From Cryomorpha sp963748925 (lineage in GTDB: Bacteria > Bacteroidota > Bacteroidia > Flavobacteriales_D > Cryomorphaceae), in assembly GCA_963748925.1 (NCBI GenBank), contig CAVVKG010000009.1, forward strand, positions 558,001 to 622,000: a DNA stretch of 64,000 bases, in the 5' to 3' direction. Position 1 is the stretch's first letter. Each line of letters opens with the position of its first letter. Shown here piece by piece: positions 1 to 7,673 of this stretch. Under the pieces are notes generated by a model. That model was not told where the DNA came from, did no database searches, and worked only from the letters and a program-made list of their open reading frames with translations. A program made the position numbers and the translations under genes.

Positions 1-1
1 T

Positions 2-174
2 ATAAAGAGTGCCGTTGTATTGATGAGTTGCCACTTGATGCGGTTTTGGCTTCAGCTGAAAGGGAAATCAGGAGATGATTCTCTGGAATGGAGCATTTTG
101 AAAGCTCAAAAAGCTAAAACCAGCGATCGTATTCACCAATTATGTCCTTATTGGTTCAATACGATCACCGAATA
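2..174 (+). CDS. 3' end of an unrecognised gene (left edge)
   Basis: Two frames are open from the left edge. One stays open for 57 codons and stops with TAG at 172-174; its tail is hydrophilic with Leu, Lys and Trp residues. The other stops with TGA at 76-78 after 25 codons and contains a CxC pair. Either could be the true end of the gene; I prefer the longer one only because of its length. No family is recognised from this tail, and the upstream part lies outside the window. Confidence 0.3.
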
Positions 175-258
175 GGCTGTTCCTGAATTTTTTTGATCTA
201 CCACTTTATGCTCATCAAATTAAAAACCAATCCCACATAATTTATCATCTTTGGCCTT

Positions 259-810
259 ATGGATACTCCAAAATCATATTGCCAGGCCATCCGAAAAGGA
301 AAGCTCTCTGAGATCCACAAAATCTACCACGACACCGCTTATGGTTTCCCGATAGAAGATGATAATGAACTTTTTGGCCGGCTTATCCTCGAAATAAATC
401 AAGCAGGACTTTCGTGGGATACCATTCTTAAAAAGCAGGAAAATTTCAGGAAGGCTTACGCCAATTTTGACATTGCTAAGATAGCTGCATTTGATGAAAA
501 TGACCGTGCCCGACTGTTAGCTGATGCCGGCATTATCAGAAACAAGCTAAAGGTCAACGCTGCCATACACAATGCTCAAAAAGTTCAGGAACTCCAAAAT
601 GAGCATGGGTCCTTTAAATCATGGCTGGATTTGAACCATCCGCTTTCGAAAGAAGAATGGGTGAAGCTTTTTAAGAAAACCTTCAAGTTTACCGGTGGTG
701 AAATTACCAATGAGTTTTTAATGAGTACGGGTTATTTACCGGGTGCACATGACAGTGATTGTCCTGTGTATAAAGAGATTTCAGATATAAAATCTTCTTC
801 GAAGAAATGA
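259..810 (+). CDS. tag: DNA-3-methyladenine glycosylase I
   Basis: Base-excision repair glycosylase that removes 3-methyladenine from alkylated DNA in the cytoplasm. The 183 residues match the usual length (E. coli Tag is 187). Visible family marks are YHDTAYG at 23-29, the LEINQAGLSW block at 44-53 (Glu45 corresponds to the catalytic Glu38 of E. coli), a GIIRNKLK stretch at 91-98, and a C-terminal HDSDC. Cys8, His24, His164 and Cys168 occupy the places of the Cys-His-His-Cys zinc snap. The gene stands alone: the ATG at 259 is 85 bp past the edge gene, and a hairpin terminator follows about 180 bp after the stop. Assignment is firm. Confidence 0.93.
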   Translation: MDTPKSYCQAIRKGKLSEIHKIYHDTAYGFPIEDDNELFGRLILEINQAGLSWDTILKKQENFRKAYANFDIAKIAAFDENDRARLLADAGIIRNKLKVNAAIHNAQKVQELQNEHGSFKSWLDLNHPLSKEEWVKLFKKTFKFTGGEITNEFLMSTGYLPGAHDSDCPVYKEISDIKSSSKK

Positions 811-988
811 ATTTGGTCTTTCAGCAGATTCGCGAATTAGAGTAAAAGGGAAAATTATTTTTAAGGGCTCCTTAATCTGCTGATAATCAAAACGTATGAG
901 GCAACATTAAAATTTTTGAAACCTTTCACTAACTACTACCGTAAATATCATCGGATTTCATTAATAAGGTTAAATTGGTGATTAAGAG

Positions 989-1020
989 AAAGGGTCGGCG
1001 CAAGCCGACCCTTTTCTTTA
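989..1020. terminator. Hairpin terminator between tag and the T9SS propeller gene
   Basis: A perfect 11-bp stem (989-999 with 1004-1014) around a 4-base loop is followed by TCTTTA on the plus strand and is flanked by A-rich sequence on the other side. It lies between the convergent ends of tag and the minus-strand propeller gene and could serve both. Confidence 0.75.
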
Positions 1021-1094
1021 TGCCATTAACTGAGTTTCTTTTCACCTGCTTCAGAAAAAGTACTCTAATTTAAAATTGACTTGGTTATTCATTT

Positions 1095-3143
1095 TTAAAG
1101 TTTGACAACTTTTTTAGAAGCTGATCCTTCGGCATAATTAACTCTTAGTGTATAAACGCCTGACTCTAAATCACTCATATTGATCTGAGCCTTTTTATTA
1201 TTGGTGTTTAATTCTATTACTAATTTTCCTTGCATGTCATATAGCTGCAATTGGGCGTTTTCTTCCAGATTGATTACTTGAAGCAGCTCGCTAGTTGGAT
1301 TTGGAAAAATGATGGGCTCAGCTACTTCTATGGTATTTGCCGAAAGGGCTGCATCATCTACTCTAAAAACAGTGTTTGAATTGTGGTCAACTCCCCAAAT
1401 TTTACCTTCAGGTCCTATTTTAATTCCCTGCAAACTGCTGAATCCGGTTTCAATACGGTGTAGTTCAAGAGCAGGCATTGCACTAATGTCATAAATTACA
1501 ATTTCACCTGATTCAAATTCCGATACAATCATTCTGTCATCGATTACATCAATCCCTGCAGGACGAGATAAATCTCCAGAGGCTACAACAGTTTCCTGGG
1601 TATAGCCTGTTACCATGGTATATTCTTCGTAAGGCTCGTTGGGAGGATACGGAGGTGTTCCACCCACAGTTCCGGTGTTGATGTCAATTCGTATTACGCG
1701 ATTATTTCCATGGTCTACTGAATAAAGCCACTCGTTGTTTTTGTCGAGAACAAGGTGGCTAACCACTTCGTGATCAGGGTCGCGAAGCACTTCATCATCT
1801 GCATATCGGCGAATTATCGCATCGGCATGGTAGTCATTTCCGGGTCCGTGGTCTTCCACGAAATCATTTCTCACAATGTCATTGCTGTATCCGTCAAATA
1901 CCCAAAAAGCATTATCTGTTTCAGCGGCAATTCCTTGAGAATAAGGCGATTGATGGGTCATGTCCAGATGGCTTCCATTTCCCCCGGATGGCTCAGCGTA
2001 AATGCTCATATCGCTTGACCACAATGAGGGGCCTGTAAATGCATCACCGCCATTGTGGTTTGCATCGTATACTCCGGGCGAACTCGCGAAATTACCATTT
2101 TGGCTAAAAGCTATCCCGGTAGGCAGCGACATAAAATGCCAGGCATTTCCATCTCTTTTCCATATCTCTGTTTGATTCGATTCGCCCGCGTTGTATATTG
2201 TAACTGTGCTTCCTCCTGAGTTTTCGGTGTCTTTGTTTATTACCCAAAGCTCTTTGTTGCTCAATACCGGATGAAAATCAAGATCTGTTGGCTTATTTAC
2301 CTGGTTTGAAGCATCAGCAATATTTGTAATTAATGGAAGGGCATTTATATAGTCATCTATAATATTAGGAGTTCCCGGTCCTGCTTCAACAGTTAAAGTT
2401 AAAGTGTCATTTGACGTATTCTCGTCTTCATTTCCATTCAAATTACTAGTCCAGATGGATATTTCATAAACACCGAGCTCAGAAATAACCCATGGGGTAT
2501 TGTGCTCAACTTCCATATCCTCATAGTTAGCAAGATCTACACCTGTTACGTTCATCGATTGAGCCGAACCCCCATCAATCGAATAATTAAAACTGAAAGA
2601 GTTTATTGTTTCCGCTCCAAAATTAAATACATGGCTGTGGATATCAAATGATCCGATACTCACATACTGGTATAAATTTGAAGAAGAAACACCCATATCG
2701 TAGGCTGGCGGCTCGGCCGCGGTAAAGGTGAAAGTGGCTCCAAGTCCCATACCATCAAAACTCTCAATCGGGAAACCATTTACATAGATATCAAATGAAA
2801 AGCCCCCATCGCCCCAGTCATCCGTGTATATCAAGTCAAAATCTTCTCCTTCTGCAAGACACCAGGGTCCTTCAGTGATTTCGAGATTGTCTCCATAGCC
2901 TCCGGGAGTTTGATTTTGATCGCCTGCCCCATCGCAGCCCACAGCTGTGTTTCCGCCAGAGGCAATGGTGCCGTCATCACAAGCATTTCCACCGGGTACA
3001 AGTTGCCAGTAGCCTTCATATCCGTAGGCATCTGTATTGATAACGATTTCAACTTCTACTTCCCCGGGTACGCATTGCGAATAGCCCGAGCTTGAAATTA
3101 AAAAAATAATAAAAAGAGAGATTATCGAGTAAAGGTTTTTCAT
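1095..3143 (-). CDS. Secreted beta-propeller protein with T9SS type A sorting domain
   Basis: 682 residues. A signal peptide (about 1-22, ending at GYSQ) leads into an N-terminal Gly/Asp/Cys-rich domain (about 25-145) of the sort common in Bacteroidota surface proteins. A CARDB-like beta segment (about 148-255) follows, then a propeller with NHL-like blades (about 265-600; for example LSRPAGIDVI and LQGIKIGPEGKIWGV). It ends with a sorting domain starting at FPNPTSE and finishing KKVVKL. It is predicted to cross the outer membrane by the type IX system and stay at the surface. It begins 14 bp after the upstream peroxidase gene and is the last gene of the MbnP-peroxidase operon, so it is probably co-expressed with that copper-related set. 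The ligand or substrate is unknown. Fold assignment is moderate, sorting domain firm. Confidence 0.8.
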   Translation of the reverse strand: MKNLYSIISLFIIFLISSSGYSQCVPGEVEVEIVINTDAYGYEGYWQLVPGGNACDDGTIASGGNTAVGCDGAGDQNQTPGGYGDNLEITEGPWCLAEGEDFDLIYTDDWGDGGFSFDIYVNGFPIESFDGMGLGATFTFTAAEPPAYDMGVSSSNLYQYVSIGSFDIHSHVFNFGAETINSFSFNYSIDGGSAQSMNVTGVDLANYEDMEVEHNTPWVISELGVYEISIWTSNLNGNEDENTSNDTLTLTVEAGPGTPNIIDDYINALPLITNIADASNQVNKPTDLDFHPVLSNKELWVINKDTENSGGSTVTIYNAGESNQTEIWKRDGNAWHFMSLPTGIAFSQNGNFASSPGVYDANHNGGDAFTGPSLWSSDMSIYAEPSGGNGSHLDMTHQSPYSQGIAAETDNAFWVFDGYSNDIVRNDFVEDHGPGNDYHADAIIRRYADDEVLRDPDHEVVSHLVLDKNNEWLYSVDHGNNRVIRIDINTGTVGGTPPYPPNEPYEEYTMVTGYTQETVVASGDLSRPAGIDVIDDRMIVSEFESGEIVIYDISAMPALELHRIETGFSSLQGIKIGPEGKIWGVDHNSNTVFRVDDAALSANTIEVAEPIIFPNPTSELLQVINLEENAQLQLYDMQGKLVIELNTNNKKAQINMSDLESGVYTLRVNYAEGSASKKVVKL

Positions 3144-3157
3144 AATAGTTGCAGTTA

Positions 3158-4255
3158 TTAAAAAGGTGAGGCGTATTCCGGATTCTCCAGATACGTTTCA
3201 TCAGTTAAGGTTTTTAAAAAGTTAATCAGATCGGTTTTGTCTTGATCTGTTAAAAGAAGTCCTGTTTCGGTAGTAGCGAGTAAGGCCTGATCTAAAGTGG
3301 GTGAAACATGGATGTTTTCATTGTAATGATCTATCACTTCTTCGAGGGTTGCAAATCTTCCGTCGTGCATGTAGGGCGCTGAGTTAGCAATATTTCGAAG
3401 GGATGGAACTTTAAATTTAGCGCGGTCAAGCGGATTTTCTGTTACAAGTTCACGTCCTAAATCAGAGAAACGGTTCTCTTGATCTATCCCATTATTCATG
3501 TAAAGATCATTCTCAAAATTTGGCCCGCCGTGGCAATGCTGACAATCAGCCCCGGAAAATTCTGGAAAGAAGGGATTGTACTCTGCTTCAAATAATTCCA
3601 GTCCGCGTAGTTCGCTTTCCGAAAGCTCTACGAGTCCGGCTTGATATTTATCGTATTTCGAATTGGCCGAAATAATGCTAAGAATAAATTGCTCAAGAGC
3701 TAGTGAAATCAGCTCTGGATTTACCGTTTCGGTTCCAAAAGCACGAATGAATTGATCCCTGTATTGTTGTGAAGCACTTAGTTTTGTAACTACATTTTCG
3801 AGAGATTCATTCATTTCTAGAGGATCTTGAATTGGCATTAATACCTGATCTCTTAAAAGATCAGCACGCCCATCCCAAAAGAACTGATTGGTATGCCAGG
3901 CCATATTAAATAATGCCATTGACTGCCGTTTGCCTGGAAGGCCCTCAACACCAATAGAGAATTTAGCTGTATCAGAAAAAGATGTAGGTTGGCTATGACA
4001 AGTCGCACAGGTTTGAACCCCGTTTTTTGAGAGCATGGGTTCGTAAAAGAGCATTTTGCCGAGTTGAACCCCTTGCTCTGTAAGTGTATTATCTGTTGGA
4101 AGATTTGGTGCTGGCAGACCGTAATAATTCAACTCATAAGCCGCGGCGTCGTAAACTGCCGGCTGTGGTTTTAGCTCTTCACTCTCGTCATCGGTGCAAG
4201 CCTGCCAAACAGCTGCAAAAACGAATAGATAAAAGAGTATTTTGATTCTTTTCAT
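3158..4255 (-). CDS. Diheme cytochrome c peroxidase (MauG/CcpA family) lipoprotein
   Basis: 365 residues with a lipoprotein signal ending at Cys20 (VWQAC), so it should be membrane-anchored in the periplasm or at the outer membrane. Two c-type haem sites are visible: CATCH at 83-87 and CQHCH at 238-242. It has the family's FWDGR block at 126-130 and the KVPSLRN...APYMHDGRFATLEEV block at 282-307. Family members reduce hydrogen peroxide or, as in MauG and MbnH, use high-valent haem iron to modify Trp on a partner protein. It starts 5 bp after the other peroxidase gene and 14 bp before the propeller gene. This copy keeps all the usual residues and looks like the more conventional of the two. 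Confidence 0.9.
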   Translation of the reverse strand: MKRIKILFYLFVFAAVWQACTDDESEELKPQPAVYDAAAYELNYYGLPAPNLPTDNTLTEQGVQLGKMLFYEPMLSKNGVQTCATCHSQPTSFSDTAKFSIGVEGLPGKRQSMALFNMAWHTNQFFWDGRADLLRDQVLMPIQDPLEMNESLENVVTKLSASQQYRDQFIRAFGTETVNPELISLALEQFILSIISANSKYDKYQAGLVELSESELRGLELFEAEYNPFFPEFSGADCQHCHGGPNFENDLYMNNGIDQENRFSDLGRELVTENPLDRAKFKVPSLRNIANSAPYMHDGRFATLEEVIDHYNENIHVSPTLDQALLATTETGLLLTDQDKTDLINFLKTLTDETYLENPEYASPF

Positions 4256-4260
4256 TCTTC

Positions 4261-5295
4261 TTAATTTGGATAGTGGTTTGGGTTCGCAAGGAAATCATGA
4301 TCTGTAAGGGATTTTAAAAAAGCTACGAGCTCAGCTTTTTCATTATTGTTCAATTCCAAAGGTTTAATTTTATCACTCTTGTTTGCATGGGCCACTCCCC
4401 CCGAATTGTAATGTTCCACTACGTCGTATAATGTGGCTAGCGAACCATCAAACATGTATGGTGCCGTGAGCTCAACATTTCTAAGCGATGGCACTTTAAA
4501 TTTAGCCCTATCGGATTCTAATCCCGTAAGTCGCATTCTGCCCTCGTCGTTATAATTCTCATACAGTCCGTTGTTCTCAAAAGCATAGTTGGTAAAGTTG
4601 AACCCTGAATGGCATGAGCTACAGGCCAGCTCTTCACTAAAGAAAAGCTGCATTCCTCTTTTCTCCGAATCACCCAAGGCATTAGCATCGCCGAGAAAAT
4701 CATATCGATCATAGGCGCTGTTTCCACTGATTAGCGTGCGCTGAAAATTTGCCAGCGAGCGCGTAATGGTGAATGGATCGGGGTTTCGTCCATAAGCCTT
4801 TTGTGATAAGAAAACGTAGTCATCAATTTGAATCAATCGCTCAGCAATAAGGACAATGTTGAAGTTGAACTCATTGTGTTCTTGTATGGGCACGAGAACG
4901 TGCATTTCCAATGTTGGCACTCCACCTTCACGAGTGAAGTAGGGGTTGTAGCCCACATTGGTAAGGCTTGGCACATTGCGAACGCCAGGGGCATCATTTA
5001 CACCATTAGTCAATTCAACTTGATCACTAAAAGCGAGGCCGGGTTGATGACAGGAGCCGCAACTTATCGATGAGTCCAGAGAAAGTACCGGGTCATAGAA
5101 TAATTTCTTGCCAAGGTCGTAGCTAGCTTCAGAGAATGGATTGTCTTTCGGAAACTGCATGTCGGGAAATCCAGATGGAACAATAAGCAAAGACCTTTCG
5201 GTTAATTGCTCATTATCCACATTGTCTTTCACGCAGCTCACCACTAGAAGTGAGCTTACAACAAGAAAAAAAGAAAAACGAACCCGGGTTCTCAT
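4261..5295 (-). CDS. Divergent diheme peroxidase (MauG/MbnH-like) lipoprotein
   Basis: 344 residues; lipoprotein signal ending at Cys21 (LVVSC). Haem motifs are CGSCH at 79-83 and CSSCH at 225-229. It follows the MbnP-like gene by 5 bp. Compared with its neighbour it lacks the FWDGR block (it has YFTREGG at 119-125), and the usual His of YMHDG is Phe (YMFDG, Phe282). Such changes near the haems could mean it acts on a protein partner rather than as a plain peroxidase; that is inference. In methanotroph operons, MbnH-type diheme enzymes oxidise a Trp of MbnP to kynurenine, and the adjacency here invites the same reading. Confidence 0.88.
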   Translation of the reverse strand: MRTRVRFSFFLVVSSLLVVSCVKDNVDNEQLTERSLLIVPSGFPDMQFPKDNPFSEASYDLGKKLFYDPVLSLDSSISCGSCHQPGLAFSDQVELTNGVNDAPGVRNVPSLTNVGYNPYFTREGGVPTLEMHVLVPIQEHNEFNFNIVLIAERLIQIDDYVFLSQKAYGRNPDPFTITRSLANFQRTLISGNSAYDRYDFLGDANALGDSEKRGMQLFFSEELACSSCHSGFNFTNYAFENNGLYENYNDEGRMRLTGLESDRAKFKVPSLRNVELTAPYMFDGSLATLYDVVEHYNSGGVAHANKSDKIKPLELNNNEKAELVAFLKSLTDHDFLANPNHYPN

Positions 5296-5300
5296 ATGTT

Positions 5301-6263
5301 TTATTGCGCAATGATCTTCTCAGTATGCACAGACACACCGTCAATCGAGAGGTTGAGTAAATACAAACCGGTATTCGGTAACTGCAAATCAAGCCTGGAA
5401 TTATTCGCGATATTTGATTGTGTAGCTACCACTTTACCCAGAATGTCCAAAACTGTGATGTCATAATAGCCGGCTTTGTCAGAATTAAATTCAACTGTAA
5501 CAAACCCATCCGCTGAAGGGTTAGGAAAAGCATTGATGGTGAAATCATAATCAATTTCGCTTGCAGAAAGTACGTTGCCGGAAAAAGTAAAGACAAGGTC
5601 GCGCATATTCTGAAGTGCTGAGCTCGCGAATCCTCCTTCGCCGTGATAAATAAGCCCTCCCGCTATGTTAATATCCTCATATATCTTTTCGTAGTTGGCA
5701 TCAATATTAATTTGTAATTCGCCACCTGAAACTTCAGTGTTAATGGGTATTAGCGTCTCAAAATAGTTCACATCTCCCAATGCATGGATTTGAACTTCCT
5801 GATTGCTTGCTAAAACGGTTCCTTCAATTGCAAGAAAGCGAAATCCTGCAGCCCAACCCCAATGCATTGCTGGAAATCTAGGTGCTAAAGGATGAGGTGC
5901 TTCCCACGAAGCAGGATCACTGTGGTTGTCCTCTTCACCTACTCCAATATAAAAAGAGATGGATTCGATAGTACTTGCGTCAATTTCTCCAAGATCCAGA
6001 ATTGTTTCAGACCCTGCATCAACGATCGCATAGTCCTGTAGCATGGTATAAGTTCCACCGTCGTGCACAATGCTAATCTGAGACATATAGTATTCGAGTC
6101 GATCAGCATTGAAATCCTGATTCAGATTGTTTGTTCCGGTTTCGTTAAATACGAAGTCGTTTCCGTTTAATTTGTGGTTTATCTGGACAGAAAGAGATGT
6201 TTGAGCAAAGCTGGCTGCCCCAATTGTAAATGCAAGTATGCTTACAAGTAAAAGTTTTTTCAT
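5301..6263 (-). CDS. MbnP-like copper-binding protein with T9SS sorting domain
   Basis: 320 residues. Signal peptide 1-20 (ASFA-Q), then an MbnP-like domain (about 22-230). Family-like marks are RLEYYMSQISI at 55-65, SISFYIGVGEEDNHSDP at 101-117 (the IGV...N pattern), and the aromatic block AMHWGWAAGFRFLAIEG at 132-148, with His134, Trp135 and Trp137. The C-terminus (about 245-320, from FPNPSADG) is a T9SS type A sorting domain, so the protein should be delivered to the cell surface. In the related MbnP, CorA and MopE proteins copper binding depends on His residues and a kynurenine made from Trp by a diheme partner. First gene of a four-gene minus-strand operon with gaps of 5, 5 and 14 bp. 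Family call is by motif only. Confidence 0.78.
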   Translation of the reverse strand: MKKLLLVSILAFTIGAASFAQTSLSVQINHKLNGNDFVFNETGTNNLNQDFNADRLEYYMSQISIVHDGGTYTMLQDYAIVDAGSETILDLGEIDASTIESISFYIGVGEEDNHSDPASWEAPHPLAPRFPAMHWGWAAGFRFLAIEGTVLASNQEVQIHALGDVNYFETLIPINTEVSGGELQINIDANYEKIYEDINIAGGLIYHGEGGFASSALQNMRDLVFTFSGNVLSASEIDYDFTINAFPNPSADGFVTVEFNSDKAGYYDITVLDILGKVVATQSNIANNSRLDLQLPNTGLYLLNLSIDGVSVHTEKIIAQ

Positions 6264-6460
6264 GATAGTTAATTTATAATGGTTTGTTCCGAGTTAGTAT
6301 GATTTATGGTTTGTAATCATGGTTTTCTACCAGACTAAAAGCGTGAAGAATACGGAGTTTACACTGATCCTCAATGGATCGGGTTCAATTGGTTACAAGG
6401 AGTCTAATTAGGTCTTTCCGTGCGGTTGTCCCTCTCTTAGAGAATTGTGACCAGTGGTTT

Positions 6461-6877
6461 TCAGATTCTGAACACCTGATGGAGAACCAATATACCTTGC
6501 TTTGGTAAAGGGGGTTTATAAGTATTAAAGTAGACTTTTGAAGCAGTAAAGACAGAGCGGGTTAGGACTGTCGTGAAAAAATCAAAAGTTACGATCGGGA
6601 GGAAACCGAATTCAATTTTAGATGAAGTTTGATACCGCTCATTAATTTGAAAAAAGCTATGCAAATTCTAGCAACATGGTAGAGGAAGGATTTAATTAGA
6701 TCCCCGCTCACTGCTTTCGCAGCTTTCCATGCCAACCATTCCGCAATTCAAATCATAGCTGCCAATGGAGAGCTCACTTTTTACGGCTTTGCCACCACAA
6801 AAATGAGTGCTTAACGCGATGCTTAGGTTAGAACCTAGTATAAGTAGGGCAAAAGATATGGCAAAGGCTTTTTTCAC
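6461..6877 (-). pseudogene. HYC_CC_PP family gene broken by two in-frame stops
   Basis: One reading frame spans 138 codons plus a final stop, interrupted by TAA at 6692-6694 and TAG at 6668-6670. Read through these stops, it aligns along its whole length with the intact copy at 21133-21549: the signal-like N-terminus, HFCGG (HYCGG in the intact copy), the Asp/Asn-Cys-Gly-Met segment, PCC just before the second stop, a PP near the end, and a common last stretch LHQVFRI/LYQVFRL. There is no length change, so substitutions rather than indels broke it. The two stops are 21 bp apart, around the conserved CC pair. It may be a dead paralog. Confidence 0.75.
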
Positions 6878-7006
6878 AGACTATGAATTTAATGAATACT
6901 ATTTAGCATTCGTTGTTATTCTGAATTTATTCTTGTAATCCCAACGTTCACTCTTTTTTCTCCAGCCTTCGGAAAAATTTCTATATGACCAATCTCGTGT
7001 TTCATA

Positions 7007-7567
7007 TTAATCTATGTTCTTTGTCTCTTTCTCAGTTGACCCTTCAAATTTGGGAATAAGACGCTTTTCCTTTTCTGCTTCAGTTTTAACTAGTCCGTTT
7101 TCTTTAATGTCATCTATCAGCCATTCCATTTCCATAATTTCCTTACGTTGCGCTCTAATAATGTCATCGGCAAGTTTTCTTACCCTTACATCCTTTATTT
7201 GAGCGCGGTCGCTAGTTAGAATAGCAATGGAGTGATGGGGAATCATACCTTCCATATAGTCAGTGTCTGTAACTGTTACTTGGCTTCTTACCAGCCATAT
7301 AGCGCATGTAATTAATAAGATACCCAAAGCCAGAATAGCCATATTCAAATTTCGGTTTTTGTACATGTTGAGCATATACAAAAGCATAATAATGATCATT
7401 GCTCCACCCATGATTATTGTCATAAATAACCGGGTTTCACTAAACCAGAAATGATCTGTAATTTGATAGGAGTTTGTATACATTAAAAAGTACATTGCAA
7501 TCATTGAAGTCACAATCATTGCAAAAAACTTTATATATTTTTTACTTGAGTTTTGCGTGTTTTTCAT
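7007..7567 (-). CDS. DUF305 membrane protein
   Basis: 186 residues. Three predicted membrane helices (about 12-29, 44-66 and 73-92) precede a DUF305 segment with the typical MIPHHS at 108-113 and a Met/Glu/Arg-rich helix (IIRAQRKEIMEME). DUF305 proteins often lie in copper-resistance gene sets of Gram-negative bacteria; their biochemical role is unsettled and metal binding by His/Met is a guess. It lies about 105 bp after the multicopper oxidase gene on the same strand, consistent with co-regulation within the copper island. Confidence 0.8.
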   Translation of the reverse strand: MKNTQNSSKKYIKFFAMIVTSMIAMYFLMYTNSYQITDHFWFSETRLFMTIIMGGAMIIIMLLYMLNMYKNRNLNMAILALGILLITCAIWLVRSQVTVTDTDYMEGMIPHHSIAILTSDRAQIKDVRVRKLADDIIRAQRKEIMEMEWLIDDIKENGLVKTEAEKEKRLIPKFEGSTEKETKNID

Positions 7568-7673
7568 TTTGAATACTTTTTTAAGATTAGTGTATTTATT
7601 TTCTTCTAAGATTTCTGAATGATTTTGCGGTCATTACAGCGAATTTTAAATAGTTGTTTTTCTTAATGTTAGG

